64,000 bases of DNA, from contig NZ_PZZM01000001.1 of assembly GCF_003046175.1 (NCBI RefSeq), positions 1,745,001-1,809,000 on the forward strand. The letters run 5' to 3'. The stretch's first letter is position 1, and each line of letters begins with the position of its first letter. This document shows positions 19,315 to 28,230 of the stretch, in pieces. This DNA comes from Bosea sp. 124 (GTDB lineage: Bacteria; Pseudomonadota; Alphaproteobacteria; Rhizobiales; Beijerinckiaceae). The translations under genes were made by a program, and so were the position numbers. The notes below the pieces were generated by a model that saw only the letters and a program-made list of their open reading frames with translations, did not search any database and was not told the origin of the DNA.

Positions 19315-19598
19315 AGCAGCCTTTCCCAGTCGCTGCGCTGATGAAGAATTCGCAGAACCAGCAGGTCCCGACCTTCCGTCTCGTAAACGACGACATGGCT
19401 GCCATGAGGATGAACCCGGACGGGTTTTGAAAGCTCCGTGCGCTCCGGCGCCAACCATGGCTGCGTCGCCAGTAATTCGATACAAGCCTCAAGACTGTCG
19501 CCGCAGCGTTCTGCTTGGCGCGTACCAAATTGCAGCGCGCCGCGAACATAGATGTCGTCGAGATCCTGCTCGGCCTGCTCCGTAAGCCTAAGCGCCGT
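19311..19598 (-). CDS. parE: ParE/RelE-type toxin gene lacking a standard start codon
   Basis: The frame encodes about 95 residues of a typical ParE toxin: [16 protein letters not shown] at the start, the [15 protein letters not shown] core strand, and [20 protein letters not shown] at the end. It overlaps the end of parD by 11 bases. No ATG, GTG or TTG is in frame between the preceding in-frame stop and the first conserved residues. Where relatives would be expected to start, the codon is ACG at 19598-19596. A single C-to-T change, silent in parD (GAC to GAT), would restore ATG. It may use ACG weakly or be silenced. The ParE fold targets gyrase or other cellular machinery in characterised members. 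Confidence 0.75.
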   Translation of the reverse strand, partial: TALRLTEQAEQDLDDIYVRGALQFGTRQAERCGDSLEACIELLATQPWLAPERTELSKPVRVHPHGSHVVVYETEGRDLLVLRILHQRSDWERLL

Positions 19599-19845
19599 CG
19601 GCGCCCAACTCCTTGGCGCGCTTCCGCGCAGATTCGCGAATGTCGACGAATGTGCGCCTGCCTATGCCGCTGGCGCGGCCCTCATCGATGAGTCGCTGGA
19701 ATTCGGCAATCTTCTCTCGCCGCTCCTGATCCCTTCGGATCAGGTCACGCACATAATCACTGGCGTTGCCGTATCGGCCGGTCTCGGTCTGAGCCTCGAC
19801 CCAAGCTTTCATCTGATCGGGCAGGGATACGTTCATCGTCGCCAT
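19588..19845 (-). CDS. parD: ParD-type ribbon-helix-helix antitoxin
   Basis: An 85-residue antitoxin. The N-terminus MATMNVSLPDQMKAWVEAQ is the RHH strand and first helix that dimerise and bind the operator, and YGNASDYVRDLIRRDQERRE is the second helix region. The C-terminal half, rich in Arg and Lys, wraps the toxin in known complexes. I start at the ATG at 19845, where the RHH motif begins. The module should be autoregulated by ParD. The gene is intact, although its partner toxin seems to have lost its start codon. Confidence 0.9.
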   Translation of the reverse strand: MATMNVSLPDQMKAWVEAQTETGRYGNASDYVRDLIRRDQERREKIAEFQRLIDEGRASGIGRRTFVDIRESARKRAKELGADGA

Positions 19846-19900
19846 ATCAGTCTCCCGTCGCGGCAAGGATAGCACCTTGGCAATCTTTGCCAATGGCCGA

Positions 19901-20773
19901 TCATCCTATGCGGCGAATCGCCGTGATCGCGCCGAAGCTTTTCGCCTGGATGCGGTCGCGGGCGGTGCGCAGCGGCTCGCTCATCACGGTCATCGAATAG
20001 GCGGTGGCGTGGAGGAGGGTGTCGGGGTCGGTCAGGATGCCGACATGCCCCTTCCAGAACACCAGGTCCCCGCGACGCAAGCCCTGAAGGCTGTCGTCGA
20101 AGGCGACGTCCGCGCCGATGCCGCTCTCCAGCATGTCGGAATCGCGTGGCGAGGCAATGCCGGCGGCGGCGAGTGCGAGCTGGGTCAGGCCCGAACAGTC
20201 GAGGCCAAGGCTGGTCTTGCCGCCCCAGAGATAGGGCACGTTCAGGAAGCGCTCGGCGACGCTGACGAAATCGGCCTCGGGCACGGCGAGCGGCGCAACG
20301 TGACCGGCGAAGACATAGCCCGACGCGAAGCGGCCGAACTCGGAGAGCACGACGAACTCGCCGGCCTCGCCCGCGACGGCGACACCGGCGCCGAGCGAGA
20401 GCGCGGCCAGCGGCGGCAGCTTCATCGAGGGGCCGGGATAGACGAAGGTCCGCAGGGCGCTGACGCGATGTGTCGGCGCGAGTGCGTCGGCCCGCAGGGC
20501 ATCGTCGGGAAGATAGCCGACATAACCGTCCGAGCGGAGCTGGACCCAGGCCCAGCCCTCGAAGCGCTCATAGACATCGACGCGTTCGCCGCAGAGCGCT
20601 TCCGTGTCGAGGGCTGCGTCGGGGCGCGGTTCGCGATGCAGCGGTGCCGATGGCGCGGCGACGCGCATCGGCACGGGATCGGCAAAGGCCCTCGCCTCCA
20701 CTTGGCCCATCAGGTGGCGCGCGGCGAGATCGGGGCGAGCCGGGGTCAGGCGGCGGTCGAGCGTAGCTGTCAT
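19901..20773 (-). CDS. NlpC/P60 peptidoglycan hydrolase with SH3-like domains
   Basis: A 290-residue protein. Residues about 30-170 contain two SH3-like modules (an example is YERFEGWAWVQLRSDGYVGYLP). The catalytic NlpC/P60 domain is at about 175-290 with the nucleophile Cys in LGLDCSGLTQLAL, the His in GHVGILTD, and a third polar site at LLHATAY. Such enzymes cut the gamma-D-Glu to diamino-acid bond of wall peptides. No signal peptide is seen, as is common for this alphaproteobacterial family, which may process recycled muropeptides in the cytoplasm. It is the last of four minus-strand genes that begin with an M17 aminopeptidase. Confidence 0.88.
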   Translation of the reverse strand: MTATLDRRLTPARPDLAARHLMGQVEARAFADPVPMRVAAPSAPLHREPRPDAALDTEALCGERVDVYERFEGWAWVQLRSDGYVGYLPDDALRADALAPTHRVSALRTFVYPGPSMKLPPLAALSLGAGVAVAGEAGEFVVLSEFGRFASGYVFAGHVAPLAVPEADFVSVAERFLNVPYLWGGKTSLGLDCSGLTQLALAAAGIASPRDSDMLESGIGADVAFDDSLQGLRRGDLVFWKGHVGILTDPDTLLHATAYSMTVMSEPLRTARDRIQAKSFGAITAIRRIG

Positions 20774-20786
20774 GTCGGAGCCGGAT

Positions 20787-21491
20787 CTAGCGGCGGCGCG
20801 CCACCAAGGCGGTGCCGTCCTTGCCTTTGAGGATGAGGGCGCCGTCAGCCCGGATATCGAAGCCAGTGACGCCTTCGAGCTGGCGCAACAGGCTCTGCTC
20901 CTGCTGCATGATATCCGGCGGGCAGGCCATCATGGTCGTGGCGGCAGCACCGAACGTCAGGCCTTCGCCAGTCAGCATGAACGAGGACCGAAAGCGGTTG
21001 CAGGACGCCTTGCCGACGAGTGCGCCATCGTCGAGGAATTGCAGCGTCGCGCCGGCCTTGGCGATCACCGGCGTGCCGGCGATCTGCGCCACCACCCACT
21101 CATTGGTGCCGAGCAGCGTGCGAGGCAGGCCGCCGCAGCCCCGCAGCACGGGGCCGAGCCCGAAGATCGAGACGCGGTCGGGATGCGGCATTCCGCTCAT
21201 CGTATCGTGGCAGAGGCGCCGCTCGATCGTGATCCGGGAGGGGCGGCCGCCGAGAACCACGTCATAGCGCGTGCGTTGGCCGGTGCGACGTGGCCTCGGC
21301 GTCGTGGCCTGGAAACGTTCGCCGGCTGCGATCTCCAGCGTCACGGCCTGCCCCGTGATCGCGAGATGCCAGCCCGGCTCCTGTCCGCGCGCGGAATAGG
21401 GCAACGAACCCGGCGAAGCGGCAAGCGCAGCTCCGCTCAAGACGAGAGCGACGATGCCGGCAAGCCGGCCGATACTGTGCTTCCAGAGCAT
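20787..21491 (-). CDS. Exported META-domain protein
   Basis: A 234-residue protein starting at the ATG at 21491, where a signal peptide (hydrophobic to about residue 25, ending AALAAS) begins. Residues 30-115 resemble the COG3650-type part (SARGQEPGWHLAITG), which often pairs with META. The META domain follows at about 125-215 (GTNEWVVAQIAGTPV through CNRFRSSFMLTGEGLTFG to MACPP), as in HslJ, linked to heat or novobiocin tolerance in enteric bacteria. The real role here is unknown. It is 13 bases upstream of the NlpC/P60 gene, so co-transcription is likely. Confidence 0.8.
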   Translation of the reverse strand: MLWKHSIGRLAGIVALVLSGAALAASPGSLPYSARGQEPGWHLAITGQAVTLEIAAGERFQATTPRPRRTGQRTRYDVVLGGRPSRITIERRLCHDTMSGMPHPDRVSIFGLGPVLRGCGGLPRTLLGTNEWVVAQIAGTPVIAKAGATLQFLDDGALVGKASCNRFRSSFMLTGEGLTFGAAATTMMACPPDIMQQEQSLLRQLEGVTGFDIRADGALILKGKDGTALVARRR

Positions 21492-21555
21492 CGTGATTCT
21501 CCACCGAGACAATGACCATAGTCGCAACGACCCGGTGCCGTCACGCCGGACCGGC

Positions 21556-21909
21556 TCAGCCGCCATTCATCTCCCTGGCGCGCTCGACCACGAGATCGGC
21601 CAGCCGTTCGACCGCGAGCGCGCCAGCGACAGTGCGCTGGATCACGACGTTGCGGCGGTCGAACTCGTCGCGCTTGCGGGTGACGAGGCCGAGCTTGCCC
21701 ATGGTGTCGAGTGCACGGGTGATGACCGGCTTGGTAACGCCGAGCTGGGCTGCCAGGCCACGCACCGTGTGCGGCGGCAATTCCAGATAGATCGTCAGCA
21801 GGATCGCAGTCTGCCGCGCCGACAGATCGGCCTGCCCGTCCCGCACCAGATCGAGATGCACCTGCCGCCACAGCCTGAGCGCCTGAGACGGCCTGATCTC
21901 CAAGGGCAT
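21556..21909 (-). CDS. MarR-family transcriptional regulator
   Basis: A 117-residue winged-helix protein. The recognition region LAAQLGVTKPVITRALDTMGKLGLVTRKRDEFDRRNVVI has the MarR helix-turn-helix followed by the wing with Asp-Arg-Arg. It is shorter than typical MarR (about 140) and lacks much of the N-terminal dimerisation helix. It lies between the aminopeptidase and META genes on the same strand, so it may control this small cluster or itself. No clear operator was identified. Confidence 0.85.
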   Translation of the reverse strand: MPLEIRPSQALRLWRQVHLDLVRDGQADLSARQTAILLTIYLELPPHTVRGLAAQLGVTKPVITRALDTMGKLGLVTRKRDEFDRRNVVIQRTVAGALAVERLADLVVERAREMNGG

Positions 21910-21990
21910 GAGCGCGCGCGGTCCCGATCGTTACGGGTCCGTATCATTATACCGCGGAGGCGAAGGCGCAATCGGCTTCTCGCGGCAGGA

Positions 21991-23376
21991 TTAACCGGCC
22001 GGGTAGAACTGCTTCACGAGCGCGTAGGTCAGCCGTGCCGCCTGGCATTCGCCGCCCTCCGGCCGCCCCGGCCTGGCCGAGGGGTTCCAGGCGTAGATGT
22101 CGAAATGCGCATAGGCAGCAGCCTTCTCGACGAAGCGGTTCAGGAACAGCGCCGCCGTCACCGAGCCGGCGAAGCTGCCGCCGGAGACGTGGTTGAGATC
22201 GGCGATCCGGGAATCGAGCATCCGCTCGTAATTCGGCCAGAGCGGCATGCGCCAGACCGGATCGTTGACAGCCTCGCCCTGCCTCGCGATCTCCGCCGCC
22301 AGCCCCTCGTCATGGGTGTAGAAGGGCGGCAGCTCCGGTCCCAGCGCCGTGCGGGCCGCGCCCGTCAGCGTGGCGTAGTCGATCAGCAGCTCCGGTGCCT
22401 CCTCATCGGCCAGCGCCAGCGCATCGGCCAGGATCAACCGGCCCTCGGCATCGGTGTTGCCGATCTCGACCGAGAGACCCTTGCGGCTCGCCAGCACGTC
22501 GCCGGGACGGAAGGACGAGCCCGAGACCGCATTCTCGACCGCCGGCACGAGCAGGCGCAGGCGCACCGGCAGCTTCGCCAGCATGATCATGCGGGCTGCC
22601 GCGATGGCGGCCGCCGCCCCACCCATGTCCTTCTTCATCAGCAGCATGCCAGCCGAAGGCTTGAGGTCGAGCCCGCCGGTGTCGAAGGCCACGCCCTTGC
22701 CGACGAGGGTGACCCGCGGATGGGACGGATCACCCCAGACCAGATCGACGAGCCGCGGCGCACGAGGCGACGCGCGGCCGACCGCGTGGATCATCGGGAA
22801 GTTGCGGGCGAGCAGCTCGTCGCCGACGATGGCGGTCGCGGTCGCATCGCATTCCGCGGCAAGCGCACGGATCGCAGCCTCGATCGCGGCCGGTCCCATG
22901 TCGTTGGCCGGGGTGTTGACCAGATCGCGGGCGAGCGCGACCGAGGTCGCGATCCGGACCAGATCCTCGCCGTCGACGCCATCCGGCAGAACCAGCCGCG
23001 CGCTGGCCGGAGCAGGCTTGCGGTAGCGGTCGAAGCGATAGCCCTGGAGCAGCCAGCCGAGCGCCGCGAGTGCGACATCGCCGGTCTCGCCCACCAGTGC
23101 ATAGTCGCCGGCCGGCAACAAAGCGGCGAGCCTGCCCGGGGCGAAGGGGTCGCGCCGACGTGCATCGGTGCCCTCCACGCCGAGAAGGACGGCGGCGACC
23201 GCGCCGGAGGAATCGGGCAGGACGAGGTGCTGGCCCGGCTGCGCGGCGAAGGCCTGCGCCTCGGCGAAACGCCGCCCCTCCGACGCGAGCCCGGCCAGGA
23301 GCGCCGGCAGGCCCGCCTTCGTCACGCAATGGACGGGAATCGCGGTGGGCGAGGCTTGAACGATGAGGCTGTGCAC
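21991..23376 (-). CDS. Leucyl aminopeptidase family protein (M17)
   Basis: A 461-residue M17 metallopeptidase. The catalytic half has the metal and catalytic residues in GKGVAFDTGGLDLKPS (Lys, Asp), MLLMKKDMGGAA and NTDAEGRLILADAL (Asp, Glu, Arg). The N-terminal regulatory domain is divergent, as usual. These cytosolic enzymes remove N-terminal residues using two Zn or Mn ions, and PepA forms also bind DNA. The upstream end lies 106 bases from the divergent tadD start. In many alphaproteobacteria this gene neighbours an NlpC/P60 gene, as here. Confidence 0.92.
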   Translation of the reverse strand: MHSLIVQASPTAIPVHCVTKAGLPALLAGLASEGRRFAEAQAFAAQPGQHLVLPDSSGAVAAVLLGVEGTDARRRDPFAPGRLAALLPAGDYALVGETGDVALAALGWLLQGYRFDRYRKPAPASARLVLPDGVDGEDLVRIATSVALARDLVNTPANDMGPAAIEAAIRALAAECDATATAIVGDELLARNFPMIHAVGRASPRAPRLVDLVWGDPSHPRVTLVGKGVAFDTGGLDLKPSAGMLLMKKDMGGAAAAIAAARMIMLAKLPVRLRLLVPAVENAVSGSSFRPGDVLASRKGLSVEIGNTDAEGRLILADALALADEEAPELLIDYATLTGAARTALGPELPPFYTHDEGLAAEIARQGEAVNDPVWRMPLWPNYERMLDSRIADLNHVSGGSFAGSVTAALFLNRFVEKAAAYAHFDIYAWNPSARPGRPEGGECQAARLTYALVKQFYPAG

Positions 23377-23482
23377 GACGGTGGATACCTGGTCGGGAGG
23401 AAGCGGCAGGGGGCCGGTTAAGGATGCGTTAGGGTTAACGTTTTATCACCGGGGCAACCAGATCTTCCATCGTGGCAAGGCG

Positions 23483-24385
23483 ATGAGACCCATGTTTTCC
23501 AATCATCCGTCGTCCCGCCATCTGCCCTCGCCTGCTCGCTCGCGTGCCCTGTCGCGGCCGGGCCTGGGGCTTGCAGTCTGCCTCGCGGCGCTCGCACTGG
23601 CGGGCTGCCAGAGCCGGGGCGGCCTCGGCGACATCACCGGCTCGATCGGCAAGAGCACGACGCAGCCGAAAAGCTCGGCCGACTGGCATGCCGAAAGCGA
23701 GCGCTGGGGCAAGCGCTACGAGGCCAACCCGAAGGATCGCGACGCGGCGTTCAACTACGCACGCGCCCTGCGCGCGCTCGACCAGAACGCCCAGACGCTC
23801 GCCGTGCTGCAGAGCGCCGTGCTGACCCATTCCAACGACCGCGAGATGCTCGGTGCCTATGGCCGTTCGCTCGCCGACAACGGCCGACTCAAGGAGGCCG
23901 ACGAGGTGCTCTCGCGGGCGCATTCGCCGGAGCGTCCGGACTGGCGCATCCTGTCCGCGCAGGGCACCGTCGCAGACCAGCTCGGCGAACATGCCCGCGC
24001 CCAGCAGATCTACCAAGCAGCCCTCAAGATCGCGCCGGGCGAGTCGACCGTACTTTCCAATCTCGGCCTCTCGCTCGCGCTCTCCCGGCAGTTGCCCGAG
24101 GCCGAGCGCGTCCTGCGCGAGGCGACCTCCGCCGGAAACGCCGATCCGCGCGTGCGGCAGAACCTCGTTCTGGTGCTGGGCCTGCAGGGCCGCTTCGCCG
24201 AGGCCGAGACGCTGGCCAGGCAGGACCAGAATCCCGCCGAGGCAGCCGCGACGATCGCCTATCTCAAGCGCAGCGTCGCCCAGCCCAATAGCTGGGAGAT
24301 GCTCAAGACCGGCGGAGCGAAGGGCAAGCCCAAGGCCGCGCCGGCTCAGGCCCGAGGGCCGGAAGCGGCAGCGCCGCAGGGCTGA
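23483..24385 (+). CDS. tadD: TadD-like TPR lipoprotein of the Flp pilus system
   Basis: A 300-residue lipoprotein. The ATG at 23483 is followed by a signal sequence with a lipobox (LALAGC), placing it in the outer membrane. Residues about 75-270 form TPR-like helical repeats (for example DAAFNYARALRALDQN and STVLSNLGLSLALSRQLPEAERVL). TadD acts as the pilotin-like or assembly factor for the Tad secretin. It is transcribed towards, not with, the main tad operon. The longer open frame upstream of 23483 overlaps the divergent aminopeptidase start and is not credible. Confidence 0.85.
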   Translation: MRPMFSNHPSSRHLPSPARSRALSRPGLGLAVCLAALALAGCQSRGGLGDITGSIGKSTTQPKSSADWHAESERWGKRYEANPKDRDAAFNYARALRALDQNAQTLAVLQSAVLTHSNDREMLGAYGRSLADNGRLKEADEVLSRAHSPERPDWRILSAQGTVADQLGEHARAQQIYQAALKIAPGESTVLSNLGLSLALSRQLPEAERVLREATSAGNADPRVRQNLVLVLGLQGRFAEAETLARQDQNPAEAAATIAYLKRSVAQPNSWEMLKTGGAKGKPKAAPAQARGPEAAAPQG

Positions 24386-24685
24386 ACGAGGCTCTCGCTT
24401 CGATTCCGGACCCTGCCGCAAGCTCGCCCATTCACCGGCGCTCGTGCGAGGCCGTGCGTGTTTAATCCCGACATGCCTGGATCCCAGGAGCCGCCGAAGG
24501 CGGCCTTGATGTTCATGGGGCCTTGCCGTGATCGGTCTGGCGCCGGTCATTGCAGGCACCGCGGAGGCCCCTGACAACGCTCGCCTTATCGCGGCTGTTT
24601 CCCTGAGACCAAGCTTCGCCCGAATTTTCAGCGAAAAGACAGCCATGACGCGAGGCCCCAAGGAGCGGCCCTGCGGCGAATACCG
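24386..24685. other. Gap between convergent tadD and tadC
   Basis: Three hundred bases without a gene. A six-base GCCGCC/GGCGGC hairpin with a GAA loop lies at 24490-24504 and may end tadD transcripts, although no T-run follows. Nothing else is recognisable. Confidence 0.4.
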
Positions 24686-25663
24686 TCACTCCAGCTTCAT
24701 CACCTGGATCACCGCCGGCATCATGATGACGACGAACAGCACCGGCAGGAAGAACAGGATCATCGGGACGGTCAGCTTCGGCGGCAGCGCCGCGGCCTTC
24801 TTTTCCGCCTCCATCATGCGCTGGTCGCGGCTCTCCTGCGACAGCGTCCGCAAGGCGGTGCCCAGCGGCGTGCCGTACCGTTCCGCCTGGATCAGCGCGG
24901 TCGAGACCGATTTGACGCCTTCGAGTCCGGTACGGGTGGCCAGGTTCTCATAGGCCTGGCGGCGTTCGGAGAGGTAGGATAGCTCGGCCGTGCAGAGCGC
25001 GAACTCCTCGGCGAGCGGCACCGACTGGCCGCCGATCTCAGTCGAAACCTTGCGGAAGGCGTGCTCGATCGACATGCCGGATTCGACGCAGATCAGCAGA
25101 AGGTCGAGCGCGTCCGGAAACGCCAGCTTCATCGAGGCCTGGCGTTTGCCGATCTGGTTGGAGAGGAAGACTTCCGGCGCCTTGATGCCGAGATAGGCGC
25201 CACCGACCGCCATTCCGATCCTGACAAGCGTCGACTGGCCGAAATCGTTGACGACGAACACATAAAACAGCGTGAACAGGAAAAGCCCGATCGGCATCAC
25301 CAGACGGAAGAACAGGAAGGCGACTTCCGCCTGCTGGCCGCGATAGCCGGCCATGGCGAGTTGTTTCTTGGCCGTCTCGGTGCCCAGCCAGTCTCCCAGC
25401 TTGAACTGCTCGACGATGCGCCGCATGAACGCCTTCGGCTCCTGGCGCAGCGAGACCCGATCACTCTGTCGATTCAGCCGTTCGCGCTCGCGGGCGCGAA
25501 TCTTCTCGCGCTCGGTGGCGACATTCTTCATCCGCTTCTGAAGGTTCGAGCCCTCCGTCAACGGAATGGCGATGGTGAGGACCGTCGCGGCGGCGGCGAT
25601 CGCCACGAACAGCGCCAGCAGGAACTGGCTGTCGACGGCCTTCTCCGCGATCAGGGAAATCAT
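24686..25663 (-). CDS. tadC: Tad pilus inner-membrane platform protein TadC
   Basis: A 325-residue protein with the GspF/type II secretion F domain. It has an N-terminal helix (about 13-36), a central pair of helices (about 120-160) and C-terminal helices around 300-322. The F-domain motif (DLLLICVESGMSIEHAF through LAEEF) is at about 190-225. With TadB it forms the membrane platform driven by the CpaF ATPase for Flp pilus assembly. It is the last gene of the cpa-tad operon, ten bases after tadB. Confidence 0.93.
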   Translation of the reverse strand: MISLIAEKAVDSQFLLALFVAIAAAATVLTIAIPLTEGSNLQKRMKNVATEREKIRARERERLNRQSDRVSLRQEPKAFMRRIVEQFKLGDWLGTETAKKQLAMAGYRGQQAEVAFLFFRLVMPIGLFLFTLFYVFVVNDFGQSTLVRIGMAVGGAYLGIKAPEVFLSNQIGKRQASMKLAFPDALDLLLICVESGMSIEHAFRKVSTEIGGQSVPLAEEFALCTAELSYLSERRQAYENLATRTGLEGVKSVSTALIQAERYGTPLGTALRTLSQESRDQRMMEAEKKAAALPPKLTVPMILFFLPVLFVVIMMPAVIQVMKLE

Positions 25664-25673
25664 CGGCGGCGCC

Positions 25674-26651
25674 TCAGATGTTGAAGTTGATCATCTTGCG
25701 CATGATCAGGACGCCCACCAGCATCCAGATGGCGCAGCCGACGAGGGCAAACTTGCCGACCTGGGTGATCCAGAGCAGCTCGATGTAGCGCGGGCTCGTC
25801 AGGTAGACCATGCCGGCCACGGAGGGCGGCAGGCAGGCGATGATGCCGGCGGAAGCCTTGGCCTCCATCGAGACGGCGTTGATCTTGTCACGCATCTTGC
25901 GGCGGTCGCGGATGACCCGCGAGAGGTTGCCGAGCGTTTCCGAAAGGTTGCCGCCAGTCTTCTGCTGGATCGCCAGCACGATGCCGAAGAAGTTCGATTC
26001 GGCGCAGGGCATGCGCTCATAGAGCTTGGCGACGGCGTCGGTGAGCGGCAGGCCGAGCGTCTGGCTCTCGATGATGAGGCGGAATTCGGTCTTTACCGGC
26101 TCGGCGGCCTCCGAGGCGACGATGCGCAGGCAGTCGTTCAGGGGAAGGCCGGCCTTGATGCCGCGCGTGATGACGTCGATCGCGTTGGGGAATTCGTTGC
26201 CGAACCGCTTCAGCCGGCGGTTCCGGCAATGCTGCAGGAACCAGAGCGGCATGCCCAGCGCCCCGACGAACAGGCCGACCACGGCAAGGACCAGGCTGCC
26301 ACTCAAGGTGAGCAGGAGCAAGCCCGTGCCCACCGAGATGGCCGCACTGACGATATAGTACTTCTTGCGGTCCCAGTTCAGCCCGGCCTGCGAGATGCGC
26401 TGCTCGAGGGTGAGCTTGTTGCGCGCGTTCTCGCGATTCTCGATCTCCTTCAGGCTCTGGGCGATCTGCCCGCGCTTGGCCCGGGCCTGCGCCTCGCGGT
26501 CGAATGTGCGCGCCGCGACCGGGGTCGCGAACTCCTTGCGGCGCTTCTCGGCACGAGCCTGCCCGCTCAGCATCGGATAGAACAGCGCATAGGTGACGCC
26601 GCCCGCAGCCAGCGTCGCCAGCACCACGATGGCGATGAAGCTCAGATCCAT
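25674..26651 (-). CDS. tadB: Tad pilus inner-membrane platform protein TadB
   Basis: A 325-residue GspF-domain protein paralogous to TadC. It starts with a transmembrane helix (MDLSFIAIVV), followed by a basic cytoplasmic stretch. The domain motif FPNAIDVITRGIKAGLPLNDCL is typical, and EQKTGGNLSETL-like spacing is seen in IQQKTGGNLSETLGNLS. It partners with TadC and the ATPase CpaF. It lies 27 bases downstream of cpaF in the operon. Confidence 0.93.
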   Translation of the reverse strand: MDLSFIAIVVLATLAAGGVTYALFYPMLSGQARAEKRRKEFATPVAARTFDREAQARAKRGQIAQSLKEIENRENARNKLTLEQRISQAGLNWDRKKYYIVSAAISVGTGLLLLTLSGSLVLAVVGLFVGALGMPLWFLQHCRNRRLKRFGNEFPNAIDVITRGIKAGLPLNDCLRIVASEAAEPVKTEFRLIIESQTLGLPLTDAVAKLYERMPCAESNFFGIVLAIQQKTGGNLSETLGNLSRVIRDRRKMRDKINAVSMEAKASAGIIACLPPSVAGMVYLTSPRYIELLWITQVGKFALVGCAIWMLVGVLIMRKMINFNI

Positions 26652-26678
26652 GGCCGCGGCTCCGGCCGGTCTGCGCGG

Positions 26679-28136
26679 TCACGCGGCATCGGTTTCGCCC
26701 TGCTCGAGCTCGTCGATCGCGGCGGCGAGCCGCTGCTCCTCGCCGTAATAGCGGGCACGTTCCCAGAAACGCGGGCGGCCGATGCCGGTCGCGCGGTGGC
26801 GCCCGATCAGCTTGCCGTGGGCGTCCTCGCCGAGGATATCGTAGTTCACGATGTCCTGGGTGATGATGACATCGCCTTCCATGCCCATCACCTCGGTGAT
26901 GTGCGTGATCCGGCGGGAGCCGTCGCGCAGACGCTGGGCCTGGATGATGACGTCGATCGAGGAGCAGATCATCTCGCGCAGCGTCTTCGACGGCAGCGAG
27001 AAGCCGCCCATCGTGATCATCGATTCGATACGGCTCAGGCACTCACGCGGCGTGTTGGCGTGGAGCGTGCCCATCGAGCCGTCATGGCCGGTGTTCATCG
27101 CCTGCAGCAGGTCGAAGGCCTCGGGTCCGCGCACCTCGCCGACGATGATCCGCTCGGGACGCATGCGCAGGCAGTTCTTGACGAGATCGCGCATCGTCAC
27201 CGCACCCGTGCCCTCGAGATTGGGCGGACGGGTTTCGAGACGCACGACATGCGGCTGCTGGAGCTGGAGCTCGGCCGCGTCCTCGCAGGTGATGATGCGC
27301 TCGTCGAGGTCGATGTAGTTCGTCAGGCAGTTGAGCAGCGTGGTCTTGCCCGAGCCGGTACCGCCAGAGATGACGATGTTACAGCGGACCCGGCCGATGA
27401 TCTTCAGGATCTCGGCGCCGGGCGGCGAGATCGCGCCGAACTTGACGAGCTGATCGAGGGTCAGCTTGTCCTTCTTGAACTTACGGATGGTGAGCGCAGG
27501 GCCGTCGATCGCCAGCGGCGGGGCGATGACGTTGACGCGCGAGCCGTCGGCGAGGCGCGCATCGCAGATCGGCGAGCTTTCGTCGACGCGCCGGCCGACC
27601 TGGCTGACGATGCGCTGGCAGATGTTCATCAACTGCGCGTTGTCGCGGAAGCGGATGTTCGTCAGCGTGATCTTGCCGCCGGTTTCGATGAAGGTCCGGG
27701 TGGCGCCGTTGACCATGATGTCGGCGATGTCGTCACGGGCGAGCAGGGGCTCGAGCGGACCGTAGCCGAGCACGTCGTTGCAGATGTCGTCGAGCAGTTC
27801 CTCCTGCTCGGCGATGGAGAGCACGACGTTCTTCAGCGAGATGATCTCGTTGATGATGTCGCGAATTTCCTCGCGTGCCGATTCGCCATCGAGCTTGGCG
27901 AGCTGCGACAGGTCGATCGCCTCGATGAGAGCACCGAAGATCATGCTCTTCATCTGGTAGTATTCGTCGGATCGCGGCTGCTCCGTCGGCGCGGCCGGTG
28001 GCGGCGCCCGACGGGTTTCGGTCGCGAGCGGCGGAGCCGCCGGCTGGCGAGCCGGGGCGGTCGCTGCGGCGGCAGCCGGCGCCTTCAGGGCCAGGGCCGG
28101 TGCGACTGCTGCGCCGGGGGAACGCTTTCCGAACAT
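26679..28136 (-). CDS. cpaF: Tad pilus assembly ATPase CpaF/TadA
   Basis: A 485-residue secretion ATPase of the GspE/VirB11 superfamily. Residues 1-60 are a low-complexity Ala/Pro leader. The N-terminal domain spans about 65-220, Walker A GGTGSGKTT is at 258-266, and an Asp box and Walker B equivalent (RIIVGEVRGPEAFDLLQAMNTGH) and the His box (MGTLHANTPRE) follow. It powers Flp pilin extraction and assembly and binds the TadB/TadC platform in the cytoplasm. Confidence 0.96.
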   Translation of the reverse strand: MFGKRSPGAAVAPALALKAPAAAAATAPARQPAAPPLATETRRAPPPAAPTEQPRSDEYYQMKSMIFGALIEAIDLSQLAKLDGESAREEIRDIINEIISLKNVVLSIAEQEELLDDICNDVLGYGPLEPLLARDDIADIMVNGATRTFIETGGKITLTNIRFRDNAQLMNICQRIVSQVGRRVDESSPICDARLADGSRVNVIAPPLAIDGPALTIRKFKKDKLTLDQLVKFGAISPPGAEILKIIGRVRCNIVISGGTGSGKTTLLNCLTNYIDLDERIITCEDAAELQLQQPHVVRLETRPPNLEGTGAVTMRDLVKNCLRMRPERIIVGEVRGPEAFDLLQAMNTGHDGSMGTLHANTPRECLSRIESMITMGGFSLPSKTLREMICSSIDVIIQAQRLRDGSRRITHITEVMGMEGDVIITQDIVNYDILGEDAHGKLIGRHRATGIGRPRFWERARYYGEEQRLAAAIDELEQGETDAA

Positions 28137-28230
28137 CTCAACCCTCTTTCGCGCTGGCCGGCGCGGCGGCTTGCCGGCCCGCGCTCACGCGATTCCAAAC
28201 CCTGATCCCGGCCCGGAGACGCTGCATCGT

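Noticed and set aside
25566..28205. An 879-codon open frame opposite tadC-tadB-cpaF
   Set aside because: Spans three real genes in antisense and has the typical Asp/Arg/Ala-rich shadow composition.
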